Assembly: GCF_900313025.1 (NCBI RefSeq)
Contig: NZ_OMPQ01000009.1
Location: 62,012-126,011, forward strand
Reading direction: 5' to 3'
Source of the DNA: Pseudophaeobacter sp. EL27
GTDB taxonomy: Bacteria > Pseudomonadota > Alphaproteobacteria > Rhodobacterales > Rhodobacteraceae
DNA length: 64,000 nucleotides
In this document: positions 17,948 through 26,707 of the stretch, one piece after another
How the letters are laid out: each line of letters starts with the position of its first letter
Position numbering within the stretch: the stretch's first letter is position 1
Program-made: the position numbers and the translations under genes
Notes under the pieces: generated by a model
Told to the model about the DNA's origin: nothing
The model's database searches: none
The model's input: only the letters and a program-made list of their open reading frames with translations

Positions 17948-18600
17948 TGCCTGTGCGATCCGTTCCCGGCAGTGCCTCGATCGCCAATCCTGAGGGCGGC
18001 AAGCTGTTTGCGCCTTCAGCCGCCCGCAATCTGGACGTACTGTGCGATCTGCTGGATCAGGTTGCCCCGGCAACGGGCCGCGCCGCGCTGGAACTGGCCA
18101 GCGGCACCGGGCAGCATGTGATTGGCTACGCTGCCCGTCTGCCTCAGTATAGCTGGCAACCCAGCGAGGCTGATCCCAGCCGGTTGCAGAGCATCGATGC
18201 CTATGTTGGTGAAGCCAAGCTGGACAATGTGGGGCCCGCAAAGCCGCTGGATGCCACTGCTGCAGGCTGGGGCGCGAAGCATACCCCACAGGATCTCATC
18301 GTTCTGTCAAACCTGCTGCATCTAATCAGCACATCCGAAGCACAGTGCCTGATCCGCGAAGCCGCTGCCGCGCTTGCGCCCGCGGGGCGTCTGGTGATCT
18401 ATGGCCCCTTCATGCGGGGCGGAGAGCTGACCAGCCCCGGCGACGAGAGGTTTCACGCCTCCTTGCAGGCCCATGACCCTGAGACCGGATACAAGGATGA
18501 TTTTGATGTGCTGGACTGGGCGGAGGCTGCGTGGCTCACCCCGGTTGAGGTCATTGAAATGCCTGCCAATAATCTGGCACTGGTACTTGCGAAAGCCTAA
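17947..18600 (+). CDS. DUF938 methyltransferase-like protein
   Basis: A 217-residue member of the DUF938 family, a SAM-dependent methyltransferase fold. The SAM-binding glycine loop is ALELASGTGQHV near 48-59, followed by YSWQPSEADPSRLQSI and the helix-strand LIVLSNLLHLIST. ATG 17947 overlaps the upstream TGA by one base. It is the third gene of a cluster with a reductase and a flavoenzyme; whether it modifies their substrate or is a passenger is not known. Confidence 0.82.
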   Translation: MPVRSVPGSASIANPEGGKLFAPSAARNLDVLCDLLDQVAPATGRAALELASGTGQHVIGYAARLPQYSWQPSEADPSRLQSIDAYVGEAKLDNVGPAKPLDATAAGWGAKHTPQDLIVLSNLLHLISTSEAQCLIREAAAALAPAGRLVIYGPFMRGGELTSPGDERFHASLQAHDPETGYKDDFDVLDWAEAAWLTPVEVIEMPANNLALVLAKA

Positions 18601-18642
18601 GCTTTCCCTCTCCAGAGCGTTCTCAATATGCACCCCCATCCT

Positions 18643-18656
18643 ATGACCTAGATCAA
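18643..18656. promoter_or_regulatory. FNR/DNR-type box
   Basis: ATGACCTAGATCAA matches the FNR-family consensus TTGAY-N4-RTCAA except for one base of the left half. Its centre lies about 70 bases before the start of the AhpD-like gene. Oxygen- or NO-sensing FnrL/Dnr regulators of Rhodobacteraceae use such sites, so the downstream gene may be induced when oxygen is low. Confidence 0.5.
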
Positions 18657-18718
18657 GGCTCACCGCAGCCAGCCCGCTTACACCTTCGGTAAATTGAATA
18701 TTTATCGAAGGACATCAA

Positions 18719-19057
18719 ATGGACTGGTTAAACAAACTGGACGACACCCGTCAGGGACTGCGTAATCTGAACAAGGCCATTCCTGATACAGCCCAGGCCT
18801 TTGGTGCGCTTGGGAAATCTGTAAAACAGGGCGGTGTGTTGGAATTCAAACACAAAGAATTTGTTGCCCTGGGCATCGCCGTTGCTGTGCGCTGCGACGA
18901 CTGTATCGGCCTGCATGTTGAGGCCTTGGTAAAAGCTGGTGCCACACGCGAAGAGGTCTCGGACGTTCTGGCCATGTCGATCCAAATGGGCGGTGGCCCG
19001 GCCATGATGTATGCGGCCAAGGCACTGACATGCTATGACCAGCTGACAGGTGGTTAA
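18719..19057 (+). CDS. AhpD-like carboxymuconolactone decarboxylase family protein
   Basis: A 112-residue CMD/AhpD-fold protein with the redox motif CDDCIGLH (Cys-X-X-Cys followed by His), typical of small alkylhydroperoxidase-like proteins. AAGGA lies 7 bases before ATG 18719. The family forms all-helical oligomers that reduce peroxides or have a related thiol function; the true partner here is unknown. It stands alone between DUF938 and a bidirectional terminator, behind an FNR-type box. Confidence 0.88.
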   Translation: MDWLNKLDDTRQGLRNLNKAIPDTAQAFGALGKSVKQGGVLEFKHKEFVALGIAVAVRCDDCIGLHVEALVKAGATREEVSDVLAMSIQMGGGPAMMYAAKALTCYDQLTGG

Positions 19058-19101
19058 GCAAACGGCATGCAGTTCATCGCGCTTGCCCACCTTAGAATGA
19101 C

Positions 19102-19131
19102 AAAAGCCCCAGTCCTACGACCGGGGCTTTT
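19102..19131. terminator. Bidirectional terminator
   Basis: AAAAGCCCC-AGTCCTACGACC-GGGGCTTTT forms a stem with A/T runs on both sides, between the convergent AhpD-like gene (ends 19057) and the flavoprotein gene (ends 19151). It serves both. Confidence 0.85.
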
Positions 19132-19150
19132 CATTTCAATCACTGACACC

Positions 19151-21661
19151 TTAACCGTTTTGGCGGATGGTGGCATTTGTCGGATCATAGGGGCTGTCAC
19201 AAGTGACTGTGGCATCCCAGAGCTTGTCCAGAATCTTCACCTTCAGCTTGGTGCCCTCTACCGCCAGTTCTGGCGGCACGTAGCCCATGCCAATGCTCTT
19301 TTCAAAGGCCACCGAATAGCCACCCGAGGTCAGACGACCAACGCGGGTTGCACCATCTTCAGTATAGAGCACTTCGCGGCCCCAAGGGTCGGCATCTTCT
19401 GGTCCGTCGATCAACAGGGTGCAGCACTTAAAACGCACGCCCTTTTCAACCATCGCCTCTTTACCGTGGAAGTCTTTCTCCAGGTCGATAAAGCGTGGCA
19501 GATCGGCCTCGGCGGGGGTGGCATCGCGGCCCAGCTCAGTGCCAAAGGCACGGTAGCTTTTTTCCATCCGCAGCCAGTTCTGAGCGCGGGCGCCAGCCAG
19601 CTTCATACCGTGCTTTTCACCCGCTTTTTCGAGCAGATCAAACAGGTAGTTCTGCATCTCGATCGGGTGGTGCAGTTCCCAACCCAGCTCGCCAGTATAG
19701 GCCACACGGATCGCATTGACCGGGCACATGCCCAGTTCGATCTGACGCGCCGACAGCCAGGGGAAGCGCTTGTTGCTCAGGGCTGTTTCCGGATCCGCAT
19801 CACTGATGATTTCCTTCAGCACATCGCGCGATTTTGGACCCGCGATCGCAAAGACGCCCCATTGGGTGGTGACATCCTGGATCTCGATGTAGCCGAACTC
19901 TTCCATCTTGTCTTCGGCCGCTTTGCGCAGGAAGTCCGCGTCATACTCGGTCCAGGCCCCGGCGGAGACCAGATAGTAGTTGTTCTCACCGTTGCGCACG
20001 ATGGTGTATTCGGTGCGGGTAGTGCCTGCCGAGGTCAGCGCATAGGTCAGGTTGATACGGCCGATCTTGGGCAGCTTGTTACAGGTGAACCAGTCCAGGA
20101 ACTGGGTAGCACCGGGGCCCTTGACCACATGTTTGGTAAAGGCGGTTGCATCCACCAGGCCCACGCCTTCGCGGATCGCCTTGGCTTCCTCAACCGCGTA
20201 GTTCCACCAGCCACCACGGCGGAAGGAGCGCGCGTCGTGGTCAAAGGTTTCAGGCGCATCCAGAGGGCCAAAGTAGTTGGGGCGTTCCCAGCCGTTGACC
20301 CAACCAAATTGCGCGCCGCGCTCTTTTTGACGATCAAAGGCAGGTGAGCAGCGCAAGGGGCGCGCCGCAGGGCGTTCCTCGTCCGGGTGGTGCAGGATGT
20401 AGACGTGCTCGTAGCATTCTTCGTTCTTGCGGGCCGCGAACTCGGTGGTCATCCAGTTCTGCGAATAACGCTTTGGGTCGAGGGACGCCATGTCGATCTC
20501 AGCTTCGCCATCGACCATCATCTGCGCCAGATAGTAGCCGGTGCCGCCGCCTGCGGTGATCCCAAAGGAGAAGCCCTCGGCCAGCCACATGTTGCGCAGT
20601 CCAGGTGCTGGACCAACCAATGGGTTGCCATCGGGGGTATAGCAGATCGGGCCGTTGAAATCGTCCTTCAGGCCGCTTTCAGCGCAGGAGGGCACCCGTT
20701 CGGTCATCGCCATGTACTGCTCAGCAATCCGGTCCAGATCCAGCGGGAACAGATCGGCCCGGAAGCTGTCTGGAACGCCGTGCTCAAACCGTGCTGGCGC
20801 GTCTTTTTCATAGATCCCCAGGATCCAGCCACCCCGCTCTTCGCGGGCATAGGATTCATTGTCGGCGTCACGCACAACGGGGTGCTCGGGGTTGCCCGCT
20901 TCACGCCATTTGACCAGCTCCGGGTCTTTGTCCATGACGATGAAGGTGTGCTCAACCGGAATGGCAGGCATCTTGATGCCCAGCATCTTGGCAGTGCGCT
21001 GCGCGTGGTTACCAGAGGCGGTTACGACGTGCTCGGCGGTGATCACCACCTGTTCGTCGGAAGGTACAAGATTGCCGCCCTGCTCAACCATTTTGGTGCA
21101 GGTGACTTCCCAATGGGTGCCGTTCCAATGGAAGGCATCGGCCTGCATCTTGCGGTGAATTTCAACGCCACGCTGACGGGCGCCCTTGGCCATGGCCTGG
21201 GTCACATCGGCAGGGTTAATGTAGCCATCTTCGGTGTGGTAGATCGCGCCTTTCAGATCGTCGGTACGGATCAGCGGCCAGCGCTCTTTGATCTGATCGG
21301 GTGTCAACCACTCGTAGTCCACATCGCAGGTCTCAGCGGTCGAGGCATAGAGCTTATACTCGTCCATACGCTCTTCGGTCTGCGCCATGCGCAGGTTACC
21401 AACAACCGCAAAGCCTGCGTTGAGGCCGGTCTCTTCTTCCAGCTGCTTGTAGAAATCGACCGAGTATTTGTGGATATGGGTGGTCGCATAGGACATGTTG
21501 AACAGCGGCAGCAGACCGGCGGCATGCCAGGTGGAGCCGGAGGTCAGCTCATCACGTTCGATCAGCATGACATCATCCCAACCGGCTTTGGCGAGGTGAT
21601 AAGCGATAGAGGTCCCAACGGCGCCGCCGCCGACAACCAATGCTTTGACTTGGGTTTTCAT
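19151..21661 (-). CDS. FAD-dependent dehydrogenase with GcvT domain (dimethylglycine/sarcosine dehydrogenase-like)
   Basis: An 836-residue two-part enzyme. The N-terminal FAD domain starts VKALVVGGGAVGTSIAYHL (5-23). SGSTWHAAGLLP near 41-52 contains the His that carries covalent FAD in mitochondrial DMGDH and SARDH. The C-terminal part (from about 440) is GcvT-like and in the family binds tetrahydrofolate to capture the one-carbon unit (GELGWELHHPIEMQNYLFDLLEKAG). Its likely role is oxidative N-demethylation of dimethylglycine, sarcosine or a relative, downstream of glycine betaine use. ATG 21661 is preceded by CCGGAG. It is a single-gene unit; the exact substrate is not certain. Confidence 0.88.
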   Translation of the reverse strand: MKTQVKALVVGGGAVGTSIAYHLAKAGWDDVMLIERDELTSGSTWHAAGLLPLFNMSYATTHIHKYSVDFYKQLEEETGLNAGFAVVGNLRMAQTEERMDEYKLYASTAETCDVDYEWLTPDQIKERWPLIRTDDLKGAIYHTEDGYINPADVTQAMAKGARQRGVEIHRKMQADAFHWNGTHWEVTCTKMVEQGGNLVPSDEQVVITAEHVVTASGNHAQRTAKMLGIKMPAIPVEHTFIVMDKDPELVKWREAGNPEHPVVRDADNESYAREERGGWILGIYEKDAPARFEHGVPDSFRADLFPLDLDRIAEQYMAMTERVPSCAESGLKDDFNGPICYTPDGNPLVGPAPGLRNMWLAEGFSFGITAGGGTGYYLAQMMVDGEAEIDMASLDPKRYSQNWMTTEFAARKNEECYEHVYILHHPDEERPAARPLRCSPAFDRQKERGAQFGWVNGWERPNYFGPLDAPETFDHDARSFRRGGWWNYAVEEAKAIREGVGLVDATAFTKHVVKGPGATQFLDWFTCNKLPKIGRINLTYALTSAGTTRTEYTIVRNGENNYYLVSAGAWTEYDADFLRKAAEDKMEEFGYIEIQDVTTQWGVFAIAGPKSRDVLKEIISDADPETALSNKRFPWLSARQIELGMCPVNAIRVAYTGELGWELHHPIEMQNYLFDLLEKAGEKHGMKLAGARAQNWLRMEKSYRAFGTELGRDATPAEADLPRFIDLEKDFHGKEAMVEKGVRFKCCTLLIDGPEDADPWGREVLYTEDGATRVGRLTSGGYSVAFEKSIGMGYVPPELAVEGTKLKVKILDKLWDATVTCDSPYDPTNATIRQNG

Positions 21662-21840
21662 GAGGCTGTTCTCCGGAACAAGTGACTCGTTTTCTGCATC
21701 GGTTATGCCCAAAGCCCAGCGAAACGGGCTAAATCCATCCGACCCAAATACAGTCAAAACCGACCTTTTGGCGCGATCAGACCCTGGTTGCGGCCGCACC
21801 CCGTTTCCAGATCACGCCAGTTCCGCAGCTTCCAGTCAGG

Positions 21841-22182
21841 CTATTGGCAATTCAGTGCCGTCCCGCGGCGAATACAGACGGTGGTGGGGGCCTCTTCCTC
21901 GCCCCCGACCTGCGCCTCAGCCAAATCCGCACTACCAGAGAGGCCTGCGCCAATACCAGATCCTATTCCCGTGACCTTTTGCCAAAGACCATCACCCTGC
22001 GGAACCGTAGCAATCTGGCTGGCGGGGTCTTTGTCATAGCGCTTTTGCACAATGGCCGCGTAACTCTTCATGCTCAGCTCGCCGGGTCCCAGCCCTGCTT
22101 TCTGGCTTTGCATATTGTAGTCAACGGCAACAACCGCCTGGGTACTAAATATCAGTATCCCCAAGGTCTTTCGCAAACTCAT
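21841..22182 (-). CDS. Small secreted hypothetical protein
   Basis: A 113-residue protein starting MSLRKTLGILIFSTQAVVA, a signal peptide probably cut near residue 19. The mature part carries YAAIVQKRYDKDP and two cysteine-flanked positions at the end (CIRRGTALNC), possibly one disulfide. GGAG lies about 9 bases before ATG 22182. It is separated from both neighbours and its family is not known to me. The signal peptide and ribosome site support it as real. Confidence 0.55.
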   Translation of the reverse strand: MSLRKTLGILIFSTQAVVAVDYNMQSQKAGLGPGELSMKSYAAIVQKRYDKDPASQIATVPQGDGLWQKVTGIGSGIGAGLSGSADLAEAQVGGEEEAPTTVCIRRGTALNCQ

Positions 22183-22299
22183 CTGGCCGCTCCAAAACTG
22201 CATCAGCATTCCGCAACCAGACTATAGGGGGAGTTGGGACAAAATATGGCAGCCTCCGCGCCTGCCGCCGTGGCGGCCAGCACAGGGACGTTTCAGACC

Positions 22300-23709
22300 T
22301 CACCCCTTGTCGGTGAGGATCTTGCCAGGATTGAGGATATCATCGGGATCAAGGGCCGCCTTGATCGCTGCCATATAGCGGGTCGCCGCGCCCAGCTCCT
22401 GTTGCAGATAGGGGCGTTTGCCCTGGCCGATACCATGTTCACCGGTGCAGGTGCCATCCATCGAGATCGCCATACCGTTGAGCCAGCTGATAAACTCATC
22501 CGCCTTCTGGCGCTCCTCGGCATTCTCCATGTCGACCAGAACCAGCGAGTGGAAATTACCATCGCCCACATGGCCGACGATGGGCGCCACCAGTCCCAGT
22601 TCTTCGGCTTTTTGCTGGGTTGCGCCAACGCATTCGGCCAGTTTTGAAATCGGCACGCAGACATCGGTGGAAATCCCCTTGGTCCCGGGGCGGATCTGCA
22701 TGCAGGCCCAATACATGTCATGGCGCGCCTGCCACAGCTTGTTGCGCTCCTCCGCCGAGGACGTGGCCTCGATGTCAAACCCCCCAAATTCATCCGCAAT
22801 GGCGGCGAAGGTCTCGCTCTGCTCCAACACGCCAGCATCTGATCCGTGGAACTCCAGCAGCAACAGTGGGGTCTCTGGCAGCGACAGTTTGGAATAGCTA
22901 TTGGCCGCGGCGACGCTCATCTCATCCAGCAGCTCCATCCGGGCGACGGGAATGCCATATTGAATGGTCATCATCACCGCGCGACAGGCGTCATCTACAG
23001 TGCGGAAAGAACAGCGGGCAGAGCGAATTGCCTCGGGGATGCCCTGCAGGCGCAGGGTGATTTCGGTCATCAGACCCAATGTGCCCTCTGAGCCAACCAT
23101 CAGCCGGGTGAGATCATAGCCGGCCGAAGACTTCTTGGCGCGCTGCGCGGTGCGGATCACCTCGCCGTCGGCCATGACCACTTCCAAAGCCAGCACATTG
23201 TCCTTCATGGTGCCATAGCGCACCGCATTGGTGCCGGAGGCCCGCGTTGCGGCCATCCCGCCCAGCGAGGCATTGGCGCCGGGGTCGATGGGAAAAAACA
23301 GACCTTGATCGCGCAGGAAAGTGTTCAGCTGTTCACGGGTGACGCCGGGCTGCACCACAACATCCAGATCTTCGGCATGAACGGCCAAGATCTGATCCAT
23401 CCGCATCATGTCGACACAGATGCCGCCGGCAGGCGCGTTGACATGGCCCTCCAACGAAGTGCCAGTGCCAAAGGGAATGATCGGCACACCGTATTTGGCA
23501 CAGGTTTTGACTATGCTGGCGACCTCATCCGTGGAGGTCGGAAAGACCACAGCATCGGGGGCCTGATTGGTGATCCAGGTGGTGGTATGCCCATGTTGTT
23601 CGCGGATCGACTGACCGGTTTGCACCTGCTCGCCAAATTGCTGTTTGAGCACCCCGATGGCGGCTTGAATACCAGCCTCGTTACGCGGCAATGCAGTCGC
23701 TTGCACCAT
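22300..23709 (-). CDS. FAD-linked oxidase (D-lactate/glycolate dehydrogenase, GlcD/DLD type)
   Basis: A 469-residue member of the vanillyl-alcohol-oxidase flavin superfamily. The FAD-binding domain covers about 55-235 (VVFPTSTDEVASIV, then PFGTGTSLEGHVNAPAGGICVD and ANASLGGMAATRASGTNAVRYG). The C-terminal FAD-oxidase domain carries GHVGDGNFHSLV and ends GEHGIGQGKRPYL. It oxidises a D-2-hydroxyacid to the 2-oxoacid, feeding electrons to the respiratory chain. Similarity is closer to DLD than to true GlcD, which works with GlcE and GlcF; those are absent here. Palindromic sites lie just upstream. Confidence 0.88.
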   Translation of the reverse strand: MVQATALPRNEAGIQAAIGVLKQQFGEQVQTGQSIREQHGHTTTWITNQAPDAVVFPTSTDEVASIVKTCAKYGVPIIPFGTGTSLEGHVNAPAGGICVDMMRMDQILAVHAEDLDVVVQPGVTREQLNTFLRDQGLFFPIDPGANASLGGMAATRASGTNAVRYGTMKDNVLALEVVMADGEVIRTAQRAKKSSAGYDLTRLMVGSEGTLGLMTEITLRLQGIPEAIRSARCSFRTVDDACRAVMMTIQYGIPVARMELLDEMSVAAANSYSKLSLPETPLLLLEFHGSDAGVLEQSETFAAIADEFGGFDIEATSSAEERNKLWQARHDMYWACMQIRPGTKGISTDVCVPISKLAECVGATQQKAEELGLVAPIVGHVGDGNFHSLVLVDMENAEERQKADEFISWLNGMAISMDGTCTGEHGIGQGKRPYLQQELGAATRYMAAIKAALDPDDILNPGKILTDKG

Positions 23710-23733
23710 GTCTTGATCCCTTTTCTTCCCTCA

Positions 23734-23782
23734 ACAACGCTGGGCGTTGTCACTCCAGTCGCGTGTTGTCATGACAACACGC
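23734..23782. promoter_or_regulatory. Palindromic operator upstream of the FAD-linked oxidase
   Basis: Positions 23761-23782 form a perfect 22-bp palindrome with arm GCGTGTTGTCA and its exact complement. A second inverted repeat, ACAACG-CTGGG-CGTTGT at 23734-23750, lies closer to the oxidase start at 23709. The core TTGTCATGACAA resembles operators of GntR-type regulators of hydroxyacid genes. The location, 25-73 bases upstream of the start codon, fits repression at the promoter. Confidence 0.6.
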
Positions 23783-23797
23783 CTATGCTTATCGCGC

Positions 23798-23834
23798 AAA
23801 AAAGGGGCGCAGGCAAGCTATGCCTCCGCCCCTT
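23798..23834 (-). terminator. Terminator of ggt
   Basis: The stem AAGGGGCG (23802-23809) pairs with CGCCCCTT (23827-23834), with an inner AGGCA/TGCCT stem. Read on the minus strand it is followed by six T residues, as expected for termination of ggt, which ends at 23876. Confidence 0.85.
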
Positions 23835-23875
23835 GAATGTCTGACCTGTGTTTTTCACAAATCACCTGAGGTTGA

Positions 23876-25681
23876 TCATTGCCCCAGTGCAATGCCTTCG
23901 CGACGTGGATCAGCCCCCCCTTTCAGGGTCTCACCAATCTCGATGGCATGCAGGCCCGAGTTCAGATCCCGAATATTGACCTGATAGCCCATCTCCGTCA
24001 GGGGGGCCTCCAGATCCGCCGCCACCGTATTGGCCTCCAGATCATAGGTGCCAAAACGGTTGACCGCATGTGGCAGGGCCAAGGCCTGCTGAACATCCAT
24101 CCCCCAATCGGCCCAGGCGACAATGGCGGTGGCCACATAGCCGATGATCCGGCTGCCCCCCGGTGAGCCAATTGCCAGAACCGGCGCGCCCTCTTTCATC
24201 ACGATGGTCGGCGCCATCGAGGAGCGTGGCCGCTTACCCGGCTCCAACCGATTGGCAATGGGCACCCCGTCGCGATGGCTGCGAAAGGAGAAATCCGTCA
24301 GCTCGTTATTGAGCAAAAAGCCATTGCTCATCAGACGTGAGCCAAAGCCATTTTCAATGGTCGTGGTCATCGACAGAACATTGCCATACTGATCCACAAT
24401 CGTCAGATGCGAGGTCGAGGGGAACTCGATTGAGGCATCATCCGCCCAAAGTGGTGCCAGCCCGGCATGATCGAACTCCGGCTTGCCCGGCGCCACCTCT
24501 GTCAAAGCTGCCTCGCCTGCCAGCAATGCGGCCCGGCTGGCCAGATAGTTGTTATCCACCAGCCCCTTGGCAGGGACCGGCACAAAATCACTATCGGCCA
24601 TGTAGCGGCCCCGATCGGCAAAGGCGAGCCGCGAGGCGTCGCCGATCAACCGCCAGGCCTCTGGGTTTTCAGCACCCAAAGACGCCAGATCATAGCCGCC
24701 CAGCATGCCCAGGATTTGCCCAACCGTCAGCGCCCCGGATGAGGGCGGCCCCATGCCGCAGACCTCAAAAACTCGGTAGCTGGCACAGCTGGCAGGGCGC
24801 TCCTTGACCTCATAGAGCGCCAGATCGATTGCCGAGAGAACACCGGGATTGCCCTCGGCCTGCTGCACGGTGCGCACAATATCAGCTGCGATGGGTCCGG
24901 TGTAAAAACCCTCGGCGCCTTCAGCGGCAAGGGTGCGCAGAACCACCGCATAGGCATCATTGGTCAGCAGCTCGCCAGCAGCCAAAGGCGTGCCGCCGGG
25001 CAGGAAATAGTCAGCGGTGGCCGGGAACCGCCCCAGTCGGTCTGCATCACGCGCAATGGAACCCGCCATGCGGGGGGAGACTTCGAACCCCTGTTCCGCC
25101 AGAGAGATACCTGCCTCAAACAACGAGCCCCAATTGGCCCGTCCCCATTTGCGATGCGCCGCCTCCAGCAAGGCCGGCGTGCCGGGGGTGCCAACAGATC
25201 GTCCGCCAACAACGGCATCAAAGAACTTTAGCGGCTCGCCTGCATCATCCTGAAACAGCCGGGGCGTTGCCGCCAAAGGCGCGGTTTCGCGGGCGTCCAG
25301 CGTGGTGATCTCCCCGGTCTTGGCATCATACCATACCAAAAAGGCACCACCGCCCAGCCCCGAGGACTGCGGCTCGACCAGTCCCAGCACAGTCTGCACC
25401 GCCACCATGGCATCCGCGGCCGTACCGCCCTGACGCAGGATCGCGCCCCCCGCTTCGACCGCATGCGGGTTGGCGGCGGCAATCATCCAGTTCTGCGCCT
25501 CCACCGGCGTGCCTGCTGCCTTGGCCGCAAGCGAAGCGGCCACTGCCGCAGAGTTTGTGGTCAACCCGCCAGCGCTTGCCCCTTCAGGCGCAACCGCATC
25601 CGCGGCCTCCTGCGCGGCGGCCACAACCGGGGCCAGCCCCAAAGCAGACAGGGTTAGACAGGTCAGTAAAACAGATCTCAT
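23876..25681 (-). CDS. ggt: Gamma-glutamyltranspeptidase, periplasmic
   Basis: A 601-residue preproenzyme that hydrolyses or transfers gamma-glutamyl groups, chiefly from glutathione, in the periplasm. A signal peptide covers residues 1-23 (MRSVLLTCL...VVAA). The self-cleavage site and N-terminal nucleophile is the threonine of FPSTSHLTIVDQYGNV near 400. The oxyanion/substrate loops PRSSMAPTIV and GSPGGSRIIGY are intact. ATG 25681 is preferred to the upstream GTG at 25696 because the signal peptide begins there and AGGG precedes it. It is followed by its own terminator. Confidence 0.94.
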   Translation of the reverse strand: MRSVLLTCLTLSALGLAPVVAAAQEAADAVAPEGASAGGLTTNSAAVAASLAAKAAGTPVEAQNWMIAAANPHAVEAGGAILRQGGTAADAMVAVQTVLGLVEPQSSGLGGGAFLVWYDAKTGEITTLDARETAPLAATPRLFQDDAGEPLKFFDAVVGGRSVGTPGTPALLEAAHRKWGRANWGSLFEAGISLAEQGFEVSPRMAGSIARDADRLGRFPATADYFLPGGTPLAAGELLTNDAYAVVLRTLAAEGAEGFYTGPIAADIVRTVQQAEGNPGVLSAIDLALYEVKERPASCASYRVFEVCGMGPPSSGALTVGQILGMLGGYDLASLGAENPEAWRLIGDASRLAFADRGRYMADSDFVPVPAKGLVDNNYLASRAALLAGEAALTEVAPGKPEFDHAGLAPLWADDASIEFPSTSHLTIVDQYGNVLSMTTTIENGFGSRLMSNGFLLNNELTDFSFRSHRDGVPIANRLEPGKRPRSSMAPTIVMKEGAPVLAIGSPGGSRIIGYVATAIVAWADWGMDVQQALALPHAVNRFGTYDLEANTVAADLEAPLTEMGYQVNIRDLNSGLHAIEIGETLKGGADPRREGIALGQ

Positions 25682-25720
25682 GCAATGCCCTAACACAACT
25701 TTTAGATGCAGATCAGACCC

Positions 25721-26707
25721 TTACAGCATGGCTGGAACAACCTGATCCGGCGGTCGATGCCCATCCTCGAAGGTTTTGATATTCAACAGGACTTTCTCAC
25801 CCATCTCAATCCGCCCTTCCAGAGTTGCCGACCCCATATGCGGTAGCAGTACCACATTTGGCAACTCGCGCAAACGTGGATTGATATCGGTGCCCTTCTC
25901 GTAGACATCAAGGCCGGCACCAGCGATGTCACCACTGCGCAGCATGCGGGTCAGCGCATGTTCGTCAATCACCTCCCCGCGAGAGGTATTGACCAGGACG
26001 GCCGAGGGTTTCAACAGCTTCAGCCGACGGGCATTCAGCAAATGGAAGGTCGAAGGCGTCGAGGGGCAATTGACCGAGATCACATCCATCCGCGCCACCA
26101 TCTGATCCAGGCTTTCCCAATAGGTGGCCTCCAGATCAACCTCGATTTCGGAGCGCAGGCGACGGCGGTTGTGATAGTGGATTTGCATGCCAAAGGCCCG
26201 GGCACGCCGGGCCACAGCCTGACCGATTTGCCCCATGCCCAGAATGCCCAGGCGTCGCCCGGCCAGACGTCCGCCCAGCATCGCGGTTGGCGCCCAGCCC
26301 TGCCAGTCGCCTTTTTGCATCACCGCAAGCCCCTCGGGGATACGACGCACCACAGCCATGATCAGAGCCATGGCCATATCGGCAGTATCATCGGTCAAAA
26401 CACCTGGTGTATTGGAGACCAGAATGCCGCGCTGGCGGGCGGTGGCCACATCAATGTGATCAACCCCGGCGCCATAATTGGAGATCAGCTTCAGTTTTTC
26501 GCCAGCATGTCCCAAAAGGGCGGCATCAATGGTGTCCGTCACCGTCGGCACCAGCACATCCGCTTCTTTCATCGCAGCGGCGAGCTCCTGACGGCTCATC
26601 GGTGTATCATCGCTGCGCAGCTGCACATCAAAAAGCTCGCTCAGCCGTGTCTCTACCGGCTCTGGCAACCGTCGCGTTACGACAACACTCAGACGTTCTC
26701 TTGCCAC
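25721..26707 (-). CDS. D-2-hydroxyacid dehydrogenase (glyoxylate/hydroxypyruvate reductase-like)
   Basis: A 328-residue NAD(P)-dependent dehydrogenase. NYGAGVDHIDV near 75 precedes the Rossmann motif LGILGMGQIGQAVARRA near 150-166. The catalytic triad can be read as Arg in NTSRGEVIDE, Glu in LDVYEKGTD and His in LLPHMGSAT. It is most like GyaR/GRHPR enzymes that reduce glyoxylate or hydroxypyruvate. I start it at GTG 26707 (MARERLSVVVTRRLP), which has GGGGAGA 6 bases upstream; the ATG at 26731 has a ribosome site placed too close. Confidence 0.87.
   Translation of the reverse strand: MARERLSVVVTRRLPEPVETRLSELFDVQLRSDDTPMSRQELAAAMKEADVLVPTVTDTIDAALLGHAGEKLKLISNYGAGVDHIDVATARQRGILVSNTPGVLTDDTADMAMALIMAVVRRIPEGLAVMQKGDWQGWAPTAMLGGRLAGRRLGILGMGQIGQAVARRARAFGMQIHYHNRRRLRSEIEVDLEATYWESLDQMVARMDVISVNCPSTPSTFHLLNARRLKLLKPSAVLVNTSRGEVIDEHALTRMLRSGDIAGAGLDVYEKGTDINPRLRELPNVVLLPHMGSATLEGRIEMGEKVLLNIKTFEDGHRPPDQVVPAML

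Noticed and set aside
19067-21685. Two long plus-strand open frames (426 and 432 residues) over the DMGDH-like gene
   Set aside because: Both lie antisense to an 836-residue flavoprotein with intact motifs; GC-rich codon bias commonly creates such frames.
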